A program made the position numbers and the translations under genes. Positions 19,019 to 27,918 of a stretch of 64,000 nt of DNA are shown one piece after another (the first letter of the stretch is position 1; every line of letters begins with the position of its first letter). Origin of the DNA: Singulisphaera sp. GP187 (GTDB taxonomy: Bacteria > Planctomycetota > Planctomycetia > Isosphaerales > Isosphaeraceae); NCBI RefSeq assembly GCF_900129635.1, contig NZ_FSRB01000001.1:5111501-5175500 (forward strand). The letters run 5' to 3'. The notes beneath the pieces were generated by a model, which was given only the letters and a program-made list of their open reading frames with translations, did not search any database and had not been told where the DNA came from.

Positions 19019-20467
19019 ATGTCCACGCAGCCATCGAAGACGTCGAAGTCGCTCGGGGAACCCCATCGACGTGCTTGGAGTCCAGGCAAGAAACTCCTCC
19101 TCTTGGCCCTCGCCATCGTCCCCATCGCCATCGGGGGGACGATGCTGGTGTCGCGGGAGCGCAAGGCAAGCGCCTCCTCCACTCCGTCGAGCAATCACCC
19201 CGCGATCGATTCCGTAGGTGCCGACTCGGTGCGTGTCCAGGTCGTCCAGCCGGAACGGGGCGGCCTGACCCGAACTTCCACCCAGATTGGCTCGGTGCAC
19301 CCATTCCAGCAAGCTCAGCTGTACGCCAAGGTTTCAGGCTATCTGAAGTGGCAGGGGGTCGATATCGGCAGCCACGTCAAGCAGGGCGAGATCCTCGCCC
19401 GAATCGATAATCCGGAAGCGGTCAAGGAAGCCGACCGCGCCGTCGCGGCCCTGAAGCAGGCCCGAACCCAGGTCGCGCAATCCGAGGCGCGCGTCGAGAC
19501 CACCCTGGCCGATGTGAAAGCCACGGAAGCCGCGGTCGCCAAGGCAAAGGCCAGTATCGGCAGCGCCCTCTCCAAACGGAATTATCGCGAGAAGGAGCTA
19601 GCCCGCTACCGCGACCTGCGAGCCCGCCAGGCCGTGCCCGACCAGATCGTCGATGAATATGAAGATCATTTTGAAACCTCAGTGGCTGAGGAGCGCGCCG
19701 CCGAGGCCGAACTCGACTCGTCGAAAGCCTTGCTGTCTTCCGCCGTGGCGAAGGTCAATCAAGCCAGGGCCGACCTCGACGAAACCAAGGCCAACGTGGA
19801 AGTGATCGACGAGATTCTGGCCAAAGACAGGGTCATGGTGGATTACACCACGATTCGGTCTCCGTATGACGGGGTCATCACCCTGCGAAACTTCTTCGAA
19901 GGTGACTTCATCCGCTCGGCGGCCGAGGGGAACGAGCGCCCTCTGCTCACCGTCGCCCGCACGGACAAGATGCGCGTCGTCACCTACGTCCCGGACCGAG
20001 ACGTACCGCTGACCGATCTGGGAGACCAGGCCGTCGTCACGCTGGACGCCCTACCCGGCCATCGATTTGCGGGAACAGTCTCGCGGTTCTCGAACTCCGA
20101 GGATCCCGAGACCCGGACGATGCGGACCGAGATCGACCTTGAGAATCCCAACGGCCTGTTGCGTGAAGGGATGTATGGCCTCGCCACCATCACGCTCCAT
20201 AATGACAGCGCCAACATGACGATTCCCACCGGCTGCCTGTCGGGAAAGGCCGATCACGACCAATCGTCGGTTTTCGTGGCCAAGGAGGGCCGAGCGCATG
20301 AGGTCGCGATCAGAGTGGGCGTCGATAACGGGATCCGAGTCGAGATCCTCTCCGGTCTCGAACCCGGCGACCAAGTCATTCTCGACAAGCGATCGATCTC
20401 CGAGGGCACGCCAGTTATCATTGAGAAGCCAACCCAGGTCGCATCGGTGAAGACGAAGCCAGAATGA
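19019..20467 (+). CDS. Efflux RND periplasmic adaptor (membrane fusion protein)
   Basis: GGAG at 19005-19008 serves the ATG at 19019; a TTG six bases earlier is also possible. A membrane anchor KKLLLLALAIVPIAIGG lies near residues 25-42. QIGSVHPFQQAQLYAKVSGY and KVSGYLKWQGVDIGSHVKQG form the lipoyl-like half-motif. A long coiled-coil hairpin of about 140 residues (AVAALKQARTQVAQSEARVE onward) follows. The returning lipoyl half is YTTIRSPYDGVITLRNFFEG, then a beta-barrel (VVTYVPDRDVPLTDLGDQAV) and a membrane-proximal domain. This is the HlyD/AcrA-type adaptor that connects the RND pump to an outer-membrane channel. The gene lies 117 bp after the permease, so the two are probably co-transcribed. 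Confidence 0.93.
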   Translation: MSTQPSKTSKSLGEPHRRAWSPGKKLLLLALAIVPIAIGGTMLVSRERKASASSTPSSNHPAIDSVGADSVRVQVVQPERGGLTRTSTQIGSVHPFQQAQLYAKVSGYLKWQGVDIGSHVKQGEILARIDNPEAVKEADRAVAALKQARTQVAQSEARVETTLADVKATEAAVAKAKASIGSALSKRNYREKELARYRDLRARQAVPDQIVDEYEDHFETSVAEERAAEAELDSSKALLSSAVAKVNQARADLDETKANVEVIDEILAKDRVMVDYTTIRSPYDGVITLRNFFEGDFIRSAAEGNERPLLTVARTDKMRVVTYVPDRDVPLTDLGDQAVVTLDALPGHRFAGTVSRFSNSEDPETRTMRTEIDLENPNGLLREGMYGLATITLHNDSANMTIPTGCLSGKADHDQSSVFVAKEGRAHEVAIRVGVDNGIRVEILSGLEPGDQVILDKRSISEGTPVIIEKPTQVASVKTKPE

Positions 20468-20539
20468 GCCGGAACCAGAAAGAGAGCCTCCACCTCATTA
20501 TCCACACACATTTATATTTCGATCAATCTTGAGAGTGTC

Positions 20540-20850
20540 GCAAGGATACCGGGATCTCGTTCCCACGCTCTGCGCTATGCCTTACCCACAAGTGGGGGTC
20601 TGGCCCGGTGTCCAGCGAGGGTGATCGGCGCAAGTGCCTGAGAGTCCTCCAGTTGTGGCATCCAGCTCGGGCCACAGCCCCCTTCCGTAACCTCCGGATT
20701 GCTAACAACTTACGACTTGTGGGTAAGGCATAGCGCTCTGCGTGGGAATGCCGTCCGCGACGCTCCGCGTCGTCTTCCCCGGCGGGTGGGGCCGCAGAGC
20801 GGCCAAAACGGCATTCCCACGCCGAGCGTGGGAACGAGTTTCTCCCGCGA
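20540..20850. repeat. Cluster of nested inverted repeats (MITE/REP-like)
   Basis: CTATGCCTTACCCACAAGT (from about 20575) recurs inverted as ACTTGTGGGTAAGGCATAG (near 20713-20732). In the second half, CGTGGGAATGCCGT and ACGGCATTCCCACG are again mutually inverted, and TCTCGTTCCCACGCT at the left faces AGCGTGGGAACGAG at the right. The result is a nested, roughly 300-bp structure able to fold extensively. The minus-strand frame across it yields RNSFPRSAWECRFGRSA-type peptides, a familiar by-product of such repeats rather than a gene. No transposase lies inside. Confidence 0.65.
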
Positions 20851-20996
20851 ATTTCGGCCTCAGGGGTAGACAGACGGCCCGGATTTCTTGCAATCTCTCT
20901 TATGTCTTCATCATTTTTTGGTTCCACGGATCCCGAACTCGTCGGAACCCGTGGAACCCGGAATTCTGTCGCTTCCCGATTCAAGGCGGCTGATTC

Positions 20997-23429
20997 TCAG
21001 TCTCCCTTGCGGATCAACCAGACCTCGGTGACCTGGCACCCCCGACCGTTGCCACCCCGGCCGGGATCGCGCGTCCAGGTGAGCGTGAGCCGACCGTCGG
21101 CGGTGGCCTGTGGAGGGATCGCGAATTCGAGAGGGCGGACCGGGTCGGACTTGGGGATCGGAGCGTGGACGACGAGGCCGTCGGCCTTGAGCTCGAGCGG
21201 AGTGGGGCCGCGATCGCCGGCATAGACGACCCGGACGGAATAGTGGGCGCGGGGGTCGAGGTCGTCATAATTCATCCGGAGCGGGACATCGTACAGGCTT
21301 TCGGCGTGGCGATACCAGGTGAGCGGCCAGTCCGGCCGGGGCTGAAATCCCTGGCGGGCGACCCGGAGCATCGGGTCCAACGCAACCGACGGGCCAGGCT
21401 CGACGTGCGGCCGACGCGTGGGGTCGCCGGGGGCGTCGTAGAACCCGCCCGGGCCGGGGTTGGTCCGTTGGATGAGCTGCTCGATCCCTTGTTGGCGCGC
21501 GGCCTCGTCCGGCAACGCTCGAAGGCGGTCGAACTCCGCTTCGAGCCAGACCCGGTTGTTGAGAGGCGCATCGATGGAGTCGAGGTTTGCGCCGCGCTCC
21601 TCGCCGATCGCCTGGTACCGGGGGACGCTCAATTGCATGCGGATGCTCTGAAAGAGGGCTTCCCCCAGCTCGAAGACCCGCCCCCGGCGGTCGGCTGAGA
21701 GCCTCGTCGTTTTCGCGCGGTCGAGCGTCGCGCGGGCCGCGTTGAGGGCGTCGATCGAGCCGACGGCCCGGGCCCGCCTCAAGTCGGCCATCGCCTGGTT
21801 TTCCAGGCCGGTCTCGAACACGAGTCGGTCTCGGACGAGCGCATCGTAATAGGCGCGGTAGAGGGCCTGCTGAAACCGCCAGTTCCGAAGGTCGTCGGGA
21901 GAAGCCTGCCGCTCCAGATCCTGAAATTGCTGAAGGGTCGTCTCGACCGAGTCGTTGCCGCTGAGTGGGCCGACCCAATTCTGCTCCAGGGCAAGAAGCC
22001 CCTGCGCGAAGCCCTCGGTCGTTTTCGGGCCGATGAAGTAGCGGCTGTATTGGCGCAAGATCTCCACGACCGGCGTCTCGGGATCGAAACCGAGAGCACT
22101 CCAGACAAATTTATTCACGTCATCATTACACCCTTCCGAATAGGTCACGAAGCCGACGTGATCTTTGAGGGCCTTGAAGATCTCTGCGTTCGCCCGCGGC
22201 CGGGGGTTGATCGGCTCGCGGCCCTCGGTCACGAAGTAGGCAAGGTCCCAGTCGGGGACGGGGAACTGGCATTTCATCGTGTGGGTGATGTCGGGGTAGA
22301 GGCGGACCGGGTAGCGTCGAGGGACCCCCGCGCGAACTTCGGCCAGGGAATCCCGGGTATGCGGTCCGTAGACGACGCCCGAGAGCCAGGCTGGCTCTCG
22401 GCCGACGATGGCGTAGAACTCCTCGGTCCAGGCCCGGTCGAACCCTTGCGTCGAGACCCACATCTGGGCGTTCGGGTGCGCCTTTCGGAGCACGGCGGCC
22501 GCCTTTTCGAGGTGGGGCATGAGCGCACTTGGGCGCGAATGCCCGGGGTCGCCGCCGGGTACGAAGACCGCGTCGACCCGGGGCAGCTTGCCGAGCACCT
22601 CGGCCCAACGTTCGAGCGAGATCCGCGCCGCTTCGGGCTGGGCGTCGAGGTTGTCGGGGACCGGATACCAGACCCAGACGTCGAGGCCGTAGTCGTCGAC
22701 AAGCTTGGACATCCCGACCATCATCTCCAGCGGCGGTCGGGGGAAATGCGGGCTGTCCGCCGCGTCATCGGTCTCGGGCGGCAGCAGTTCGATCGCATTC
22801 GTTCCGAACACGGCCAGGTCGCGAATGTAGCGCTCCCACTGGTCGAGGTCCCAGCCGTCGTACGAGTTGGTCTTGGGCCGGTAGCCGAGTTGGTGCCCGC
22901 GAATCAAGTCGCGGGGCGACGACGAAACGCGGAACGAAGCCGGCAAGTCGACCCGGCCACGGCTCATCCGGAGTTCGCGGAGCAACCGGCCGACGCCAAA
23001 GAGGACCCCGCGGGCATCATGGCCCTCAACCCAGACGACCGGGGTCGACTCGGCCACCCAGACGCGATAACCCTCGGACCGCGCGGGGGGTTCGGGACCG
23101 CGGTCGCCCCCTGGCTTTCCCGAGAAGGTCGCCAACGCGCGGGCGGGCGTCACCACGACCACCGGGCCCGGAGCCTCCGGCCAATCCGTGGTTACGACCC
23201 AGTTCAAGCGGGTGCGCCGGCCCACTTCCTCGACCAGCATCGTGACGGCCTTGCGCTCACGATCGGGCAACTGGGCGGGAATGACGACCGTCGCGTGCCC
23301 CAGTTCGATCATTGCCGTTCCGGGCGGGTCCCCACCGTCCGCGCTCCCTGCCGATGACAGGACGGCGAAGAGGGCCACCCCGAAGAGAAGCCCGTTCCGA
23401 ATCGGTGCCAGTGCTCCGGATCGCATCAT
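20997..23429 (-). CDS. Large exported glycoside hydrolase-like protein
   Basis: The 810-residue protein starts with a signal peptide (LLFGVALFAVLSSAGSADGG). Residues about 40-150 resemble the N-terminal alpha/beta domain preceding GH20, GH67 and GH84 catalytic barrels (VVVVTPARAL, then VVWVEGHDARGVLFGVGRLL). A barrel-like region follows: LIRGHQLGYRPKTNSYDGWD, DLAVFGTNAIELLPPETDD, YGLDVWVWYP and MWVSTQGFDRAWTEEFYAIV. Segment PVRLYPDITHTMKCQFPVPD may carry substrate contacts. The last 100 residues look like a beta-sandwich. It probably acts on polysaccharide outside the cytoplasm, but no catalytic pair could be pinned down, so family and substrate are uncertain. It is divergent to a DUF1559 gene. 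Confidence 0.68.
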   Translation of the reverse strand: MMRSGALAPIRNGLLFGVALFAVLSSAGSADGGDPPGTAMIELGHATVVIPAQLPDRERKAVTMLVEEVGRRTRLNWVVTTDWPEAPGPVVVVTPARALATFSGKPGGDRGPEPPARSEGYRVWVAESTPVVWVEGHDARGVLFGVGRLLRELRMSRGRVDLPASFRVSSSPRDLIRGHQLGYRPKTNSYDGWDLDQWERYIRDLAVFGTNAIELLPPETDDAADSPHFPRPPLEMMVGMSKLVDDYGLDVWVWYPVPDNLDAQPEAARISLERWAEVLGKLPRVDAVFVPGGDPGHSRPSALMPHLEKAAAVLRKAHPNAQMWVSTQGFDRAWTEEFYAIVGREPAWLSGVVYGPHTRDSLAEVRAGVPRRYPVRLYPDITHTMKCQFPVPDWDLAYFVTEGREPINPRPRANAEIFKALKDHVGFVTYSEGCNDDVNKFVWSALGFDPETPVVEILRQYSRYFIGPKTTEGFAQGLLALEQNWVGPLSGNDSVETTLQQFQDLERQASPDDLRNWRFQQALYRAYYDALVRDRLVFETGLENQAMADLRRARAVGSIDALNAARATLDRAKTTRLSADRRGRVFELGEALFQSIRMQLSVPRYQAIGEERGANLDSIDAPLNNRVWLEAEFDRLRALPDEAARQQGIEQLIQRTNPGPGGFYDAPGDPTRRPHVEPGPSVALDPMLRVARQGFQPRPDWPLTWYRHAESLYDVPLRMNYDDLDPRAHYSVRVVYAGDRGPTPLELKADGLVVHAPIPKSDPVRPLEFAIPPQATADGRLTLTWTRDPGRGGNGRGCQVTEVWLIRKGD

Positions 23430-23768
23430 AGTCGACGAATTCCTTGGGATCTTGACGCCTCGTCGGACGCCACAACATGGTTCGATTGCGTTTCGACAAA
23501 ACAGCCTTCAGGGCGCTGATTATGATTGACTTCAGACACCCCGTCCATCTAAGCTGATCCACCCCCATCGCAGTTAAAGATTTTTTGGATTTTCTCGTTA
23601 CGGCTCGTCGTCGATTGACGCCCACTTCAACAGTCCGGCCCGGTCTCATTCGAGATGGGTCGATGGGGTTCGTGACGTGGTGCTTCGACGACGAAGTGGC
23701 TTCGGTCAGTTTTCAATTCATTAGATTCAATCGTCTGATCAAGTCTCCGGGTCAAAGGGAGTCTGCAC
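23430..23768. promoter_or_regulatory. Divergent intergenic region upstream of DUF1559 gene
   Basis: A 339-bp gap between the divergent glycoside-hydrolase-like and DUF1559 genes. It is visibly richer in A+T than its flanks near 23570-23600 (AAAGATTTTTTGGATTTT). GGGAG precedes the DUF1559 ATG. No definite -35/-10 pair or RNA was assigned. Confidence 0.35.
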
Positions 23769-24896
23769 ATGCGTGCTCGGATTGAAACGAGGAGCCGGGG
23801 TGGCTTCACGCTCATCGAATTGCTGGTGGTCATCGCGATCATCGCCGTGCTGATCGCGCTCTTGTTGCCCGCGGTCCAGGCCGCGCGTGAAGCGGCCCGC
23901 CGCATGCAGTGCATTAACAATCTCAAGCAGCTTGGGATTGCGATGCACAACTACGAATCGACCACCACCTCGTTCCCCTGGGGCCACGGCGGATACAACA
24001 ACAACGACTGGGGCGCCTTTCCTTTGCTCCTGGCGAATTTCGAACAATCTCCGGTTTACAACAGCATTAATTTCGCGGACACCGGCCACGCGGCCTCGAA
24101 GCCGAGCACCGAGAACGCGACGGTCCAGTACATGACGCTCAGCGTCCTGAACTGCCCGAGCGACCTCAACCGGCTGACCACGGGCTTCGGCACGGTCAAC
24201 TATGCCGCGAGCTTCGGCGCCACGGCCGCCGGCTTTGGGCTCGCGTCGCCCGACGGCCTCTTCGGCCACGTCGGCTGGACCAACATCGGCCCCGGCTACG
24301 GACCGGATGAGCCCATCGTGCGGGTGGCCGACGTCACCGACGGCCTGAGCAACACCTCGGCGTTCAGCGAACGGGTCAAGGGGATCGGCACCTCGAACAA
24401 CTCGCAGCTCGACACCCTGATCCCGAGCGCCACCTCCACGGCGGTCCAGACCTCAACCTACCCCGGCAACAACGCGGTCGACTCCAATAACAAGGCCCTG
24501 CTCGACCCCTCGTTGGCGAACGGCCCCGCCTTGTATCAAAACCTCTGCTATACGACGGGCAACCCGATCAAGATGCTCGCCGGACAGGCCGCGGGTGGGT
24601 CGACGCCCCCTTGGGGACCGGCGGGCCCGGTCGGAGGCTACTGGTGGCTCGCGATCATGCCTTACGGGACTACGTATAACCACGTCATGGCGCCCAATAC
24701 CTGGTCATGCACCAACGGGACCGGCGGCCACCTGCTCAGCGGCGCCTGGACGGCGGGCAGCCGACACTCCGGCGGCGTGAACGTCTGCTTCGGCGACGGC
24801 CACGTTCAGTTCATCAAGCAGACGGTCAACCTCCAAGTCTGGTGGGCTCTGGGCACCAAGGCCGGCGGCGAGGTGATCTCGTCCGACGCGTTCTGA
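23769..24896 (+). CDS. DUF1559 type IV pilin-like protein
   Basis: GGGAG lies seven bases before the ATG. The leader RGGFTLIELLVVIAIIAVLI predicts processing by prepilin peptidase before Phe, leaving a hydrophobic anchor helix, then LLLPAVQAAREAARRMQCIN and NNLKQLGIAMHNYE. The long central region is Asn/Thr/Gly-rich with typical DUF1559 markers (LNCPSDLNRL; DVTDGLSNTSAFSERVKG). The end GSRHSGGVNVCFGDGHVQFI is the family C-terminal signature, so the 375-residue protein is intact. It is longer than the other family members here by an insertion around residues 230-290. A small lipoprotein gene starts 70 bp downstream on the same strand, presumably in the same transcript. Function unknown; likely extracytoplasmic. 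Confidence 0.93.
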   Translation: MRARIETRSRGGFTLIELLVVIAIIAVLIALLLPAVQAAREAARRMQCINNLKQLGIAMHNYESTTTSFPWGHGGYNNNDWGAFPLLLANFEQSPVYNSINFADTGHAASKPSTENATVQYMTLSVLNCPSDLNRLTTGFGTVNYAASFGATAAGFGLASPDGLFGHVGWTNIGPGYGPDEPIVRVADVTDGLSNTSAFSERVKGIGTSNNSQLDTLIPSATSTAVQTSTYPGNNAVDSNNKALLDPSLANGPALYQNLCYTTGNPIKMLAGQAAGGSTPPWGPAGPVGGYWWLAIMPYGTTYNHVMAPNTWSCTNGTGGHLLSGAWTAGSRHSGGVNVCFGDGHVQFIKQTVNLQVWWALGTKAGGEVISSDAF

Positions 24897-24966
24897 CCAC
24901 CGAATCGAACAAAACGAACGTTGAGTGCTCGGTACAATGGCAGGGACGTGCGAGGAGTTGTTGAAG

Positions 24967-25347
24967 ATGAGGCGACGGAGATTTCTCGACGGTGTGGCGG
25001 TAGCCGCCGTGTTGATGACAACACTCGCGGGCTGTGGCTCGCGGGAAACACCGGGCGAGACCACTCTCGACGAGGCTCAGGTGAAAGGGACTGCGAAGTT
25101 CCATGGGAAGACGCTGGACGGCGGGACCCTCCACTTCAACGCGTCGAACGCCAAGCGAGTCGTCGGTGCCCGCGACGCCACGATCGAGAAGGACGGCACC
25201 TTCACCATCAAAACACTGGTCGGCCAGAACGTCGTGACCATCACGCCGAAATCGCGAACCAAGGCGACTTACGGCTTGGAATACGAAGAGAAGACCATCG
25301 AAGTCAAGTCGGGCGAGAACCCCATTGATATCGAGTTCATGCCCTGA
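24967..25347 (+). CDS. Small lipoprotein paired with DUF1559
   Basis: GAGGAG stands nine bases before the ATG at 24967, and the N-terminus MRRRRFLDGVAVAAVLMTTL reaches the lipobox LAGC, so this start is preferred over in-frame starts 30-42 bases earlier. The mature part, about 106 aa, reads VKGTAKFHGKTLDGGTLHFN, then DGTFTIKTLVGQNVVTITP and ends NPIDIEFMP, giving a short beta-sandwich like the carboxypeptidase-regulatory lipoproteins at 2402-2872, 32495-33109 and 33201-33686 but trimmed. It is predicted to be lipid-anchored. It follows a DUF1559 gene by 70 bp and is followed by a strong terminator, so the two likely form a bicistronic unit. Function unknown. Confidence 0.8.
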   Translation: MRRRRFLDGVAVAAVLMTTLAGCGSRETPGETTLDEAQVKGTAKFHGKTLDGGTLHFNASNAKRVVGARDATIEKDGTFTIKTLVGQNVVTITPKSRTKATYGLEYEEKTIEVKSGENPIDIEFMP

Positions 25348-25402
25348 GTGCGGTTGCCCCTACCAAGGGGGACCGGAGTCCCCTTTTCCCCCGAAAACCA
25401 GA

Positions 25403-25447
25403 GAAGGGCGAGCGGAGAGCATCAGCTCCCCGCTCGCCCTTCGCTTT
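25403..25447 (+). terminator. Rho-independent terminator after DUF1559/lipoprotein unit
   Basis: A 13-bp GC-rich stem GAAGGGCGAGCGG (25403-25415) / CCGCTCGCCCTTC (25430-25442), with a 14-base loop, is followed at once by GCTTTTTGG. It lies 56 bp after the lipoprotein stop and is the clearest intrinsic terminator in the window. Confidence 0.85.
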
Positions 25448-25599
25448 TTGGCGTTATGCCCCTCATTTTCAACCCCCTCCGACTGGGAGCCACCTCAAAC
25501 AATTAGGACTTTCTGATCTTTTGTTAAATGAACGAATTTGTTAAGCGATGCAACGAACCGTTATCATGACATCTCCTCCAAAACCCTCGACCAGACAAT

Positions 25600-25992
25600 T
25601 TGAGAAAGGATGAGAGTCGCTTGCTCTCGAACCTCCCTCGAGGCGGTTTCGTAAGCTGGGCGCGTCTGAGCGTTCTTCTCCTCGCCGGGTGTACGCCCTC
25701 CGGCGCCCCTGGGCCGACCGGATCACAATCGCGTGAGGCCGACCTGAATGGCTTGAAATGCGAGCTAAAGATCCAGTCGGAGAAGGACCCTGAGCTGACC
25801 TGGGCCGTGACGGATCGGGTCGTCGCGGGGTTCGACGGCCACCAACTCGAGATTGCCAAGACTCAGGTGACGCTCGACAACCAGCAGAAGAAGCTCCCTG
25901 CAGGCACAACGTCTGTGACGATCAATGTCGTCGACCACGATGTCACCATCCAGGCGGACGGGAAAGCCCTCTTCGCCCCGCCCGCGAGGTGA
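25600..25992 (+). CDS. Small putative lipoprotein upstream of DUF1559 gene
   Basis: The frame contains WARLSVLLLAGCTPSGAPG, where LAGC is a lipobox, so an exported lipid-anchored product is predicted. The start is uncertain: only TTG codons are available (25600 or 25621), and the AAGGATGAGAG before 25621 could serve as ribosome-binding site. A short ATG frame at 25609 stops after 14 codons. The mature portion (about 100 aa) contains GLKCELKIQSEKDPELTWAV and TSVTINVVDHDVTIQADGKA. It has beta character but no family I recognise. It precedes a DUF1559 gene by about 160 bp on the same strand, consistent with the lipoprotein/DUF1559 pairing seen elsewhere here, though in reversed order. Confidence 0.6.
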   Translation: MRKDESRLLSNLPRGGFVSWARLSVLLLAGCTPSGAPGPTGSQSREADLNGLKCELKIQSEKDPELTWAVTDRVVAGFDGHQLEIAKTQVTLDNQQKKLPAGTTSVTINVVDHDVTIQADGKALFAPPAR

Positions 25993-26153
25993 CCCGCGAG
26001 GGTTATCGCCCCGCTCGGCAGCCCACCAAATCATCCGTTCCAAGGACCGATTTTGATTGTTGGTCGCAGCGCAGGCCCCCCTGGTGCCGCAAAGTGCCCC
26101 CGCGTCCAGCGCGACCCTCATCTTTATGTCTCATTTCAAAGGAGACCCGTGTC

Positions 26154-27131
26154 ATGAGGCGTCGTGGTTTCACCCTCATCGAGCTTCTGGTGGTGATCGC
26201 GATCATCGCGGTGCTGATCGCCCTGCTGCTTCCGGCCGTCCAGGCGGCGCGCGAGGCGGCCCGCCGGTCCCAGTGTATCAACAACCTGAAGCAGTTCGGC
26301 CTGGCGATCCAGAACTACAACGACGGCAACGGCTGCATTCCCCCGAACAGCAACAATGGCCCGCCCGCCGGCGTTGGACCGACCAACGACTTCTCGATGA
26401 AGGCTCGCGTGCTCCCCTTCCTTGAACAAGCGCCGCTGTACAACGCCTTGAACATGAGCTACTCCACCGGGAGCAACGAGAACGCCACGGTCCGCAACAC
26501 CCGGTTGAACGTCATGGTCTGCCCGTCGGACCCCAACAACCCGACGAACACCGACGGGATGACGACGTACCCCAACAACATCGGGGTCATTCGCCAGAAC
26601 GGCGCGGCCATCGACGGCCCCGCGGACAAGATGGGCCAGAGCAGCGACGGGCCGACGATCACACTCGCCACGATCACCGACGGCACCTCGAACACCATGA
26701 TCTTCAGTGAGTGGATCATGGGGAAGATCGGCATCAACAGCCCCGGCCTCTGGCAGGTCTACAACGCCGGAATCGCCGAGGCAGGCGGAACGACCCCCGA
26801 CCAGTACCGGCAGGCATGCCTCCAGGCGTACGCGGCAAATCCGAACGGCTCAGTCTTCACCCAGAAGGGCAAAGACTGGCTCCTCGGTGCGTGCGGCTGG
26901 GGGGGGTGCTATTCGCACATCATGCCGCCTAACCAGCCCGCGTGCTGGTATGGAACCGGCTCCAACACTGACCACACCATCGTCGGGGCTTCCTCGTACC
27001 ATTCCGGCGGGGTGAATTGCGCCATGCTCGATGGGTCGGTCAAGTTCGTTAAGTCCACGGTCAACAAAGACGTCTGGCGCGCCCTGGCGACCCGAGCCGG
27101 CGGCGAGATCATTAGCGCGGACGCGTTCTGA
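26154..27131 (+). CDS. DUF1559 type IV pilin-like protein
   Basis: The ATG at 26154 follows AAAGGAG and yields MRRRGFTLIELLVVIAIIAV; the longer frame from 25989 overlaps the upstream gene and lacks a signal. The pilin-type leader is followed by LPAVQAAREAARRSQCINNL and KQFGLAIQNYNDG. Family markers include LNVMVCPSDPNNPTNTDG, ATITDGTSNTMIFSEWI and the closing SSYHSGGVNCAMLDGSVKF. At 325 residues it is the shortest of the five paralogues here, but complete. A Cys-rich segment (GACGWGGCYSHIMPPNQPAC) before the C-terminal motif could form disulphides outside the cell. Role unknown; surface or secreted location is inferred from the leader. Confidence 0.93.
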   Translation: MRRRGFTLIELLVVIAIIAVLIALLLPAVQAAREAARRSQCINNLKQFGLAIQNYNDGNGCIPPNSNNGPPAGVGPTNDFSMKARVLPFLEQAPLYNALNMSYSTGSNENATVRNTRLNVMVCPSDPNNPTNTDGMTTYPNNIGVIRQNGAAIDGPADKMGQSSDGPTITLATITDGTSNTMIFSEWIMGKIGINSPGLWQVYNAGIAEAGGTTPDQYRQACLQAYAANPNGSVFTQKGKDWLLGACGWGGCYSHIMPPNQPACWYGTGSNTDHTIVGASSYHSGGVNCAMLDGSVKFVKSTVNKDVWRALATRAGGEIISADAF

Positions 27132-27389
27132 CCGGTGAGTTGGACCCCATGGTCGCTGCTCCATCGGCCCCTCGTTGGCTCAAACCCCAATACCGTCGCA
27201 ATAGACGCAAGCCGCAGCCTCCGAATTCCCTTGGGTTTGCTCAGAACCGAGGTAACAAAGAGGCTGCGACTTGCATGCCACAAGGTCATTGCACGCTACC
27301 GGCCGATGACGATGACGCGGGCCGGATCTTGGATCGCGGGACGGGACTCGGACAGATGATCTTCGACAAGAGCGCGGCCACTCCACCAC

Positions 27390-27775
27390 TTTGCTGACCT
27401 TGCCGTCGTCATCCATTGGACTTCTCGCAGCCGCCGCTGGCCCGCGGGAGTCCCTCCTCATGCCCCGAACCGCGCCTTTCTCCGGCTTCCGCCGCGTCGA
27501 CAGACCGGTGGCGTCGCCGGCCGTGTCGATGCCCAGGTCGGCAATGGTGACGTCCAGGCGTTGGATCAAAAGATCAAAGACCTCTTTCAGAAGCGTGCGA
27601 TGGGGCTCCTGGCCGAGCACCTCCTCGGGCCGCGACATGTTCCACTTCTTGGGGACACGCGGTTCCGATTCGATTCCCAGGACCCGCCGGAGTCCTTCAT
27701 TTTGCGTTGCAATTCGGCAAGCACGGCCTCGGTGGTGATGTGCCGCAACGCGCCCCGCAAGCACCTATGCACACC
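27390..27775 (-). pseudogene. Transposase remnant, frameshifted
   Basis: Two minus-strand frames join into one transposase-like piece. LRHITTEAVLAELQRKMKDS then GGSWESNR (27772 to about 27690) is followed, in the other frame, by PKKWNMSRPEEVLGQEPHRT, LLKEVFDLLIQRLDVTIADL and GIDTAGDATGLSTRRK. The phrase LGIDTAGDATGLSTR resembles the catalytic-Asp strand of IS4/IS5-like DDE enzymes. The second and third catalytic segments are lost, and the sequence degenerates after about 27440. No terminal repeats were seen. It sits just upstream of the hydrolase gene and on the opposite strand. Confidence 0.5.
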
Positions 27776-27918
27776 GCAACCGGCTCACGATCGGCATGGT
27801 ACGCTTGTCATGGCTGGCAATCGACCTGTACGATGGAAATCACAGGGACGCGTCAGTTGCGCAAGGAGCCCTCGGGCCGCGGTCCGGCGGGAACGAATGC
27901 TCAGGGGGAGAGGAAACG

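Noticed and set aside
20523..20984. Minus-strand frame of 153 codons with PRSAWE-type peptides
   Set aside because: It lies in the nested inverted repeats; such peptides are a common by-product of translating these repeats.
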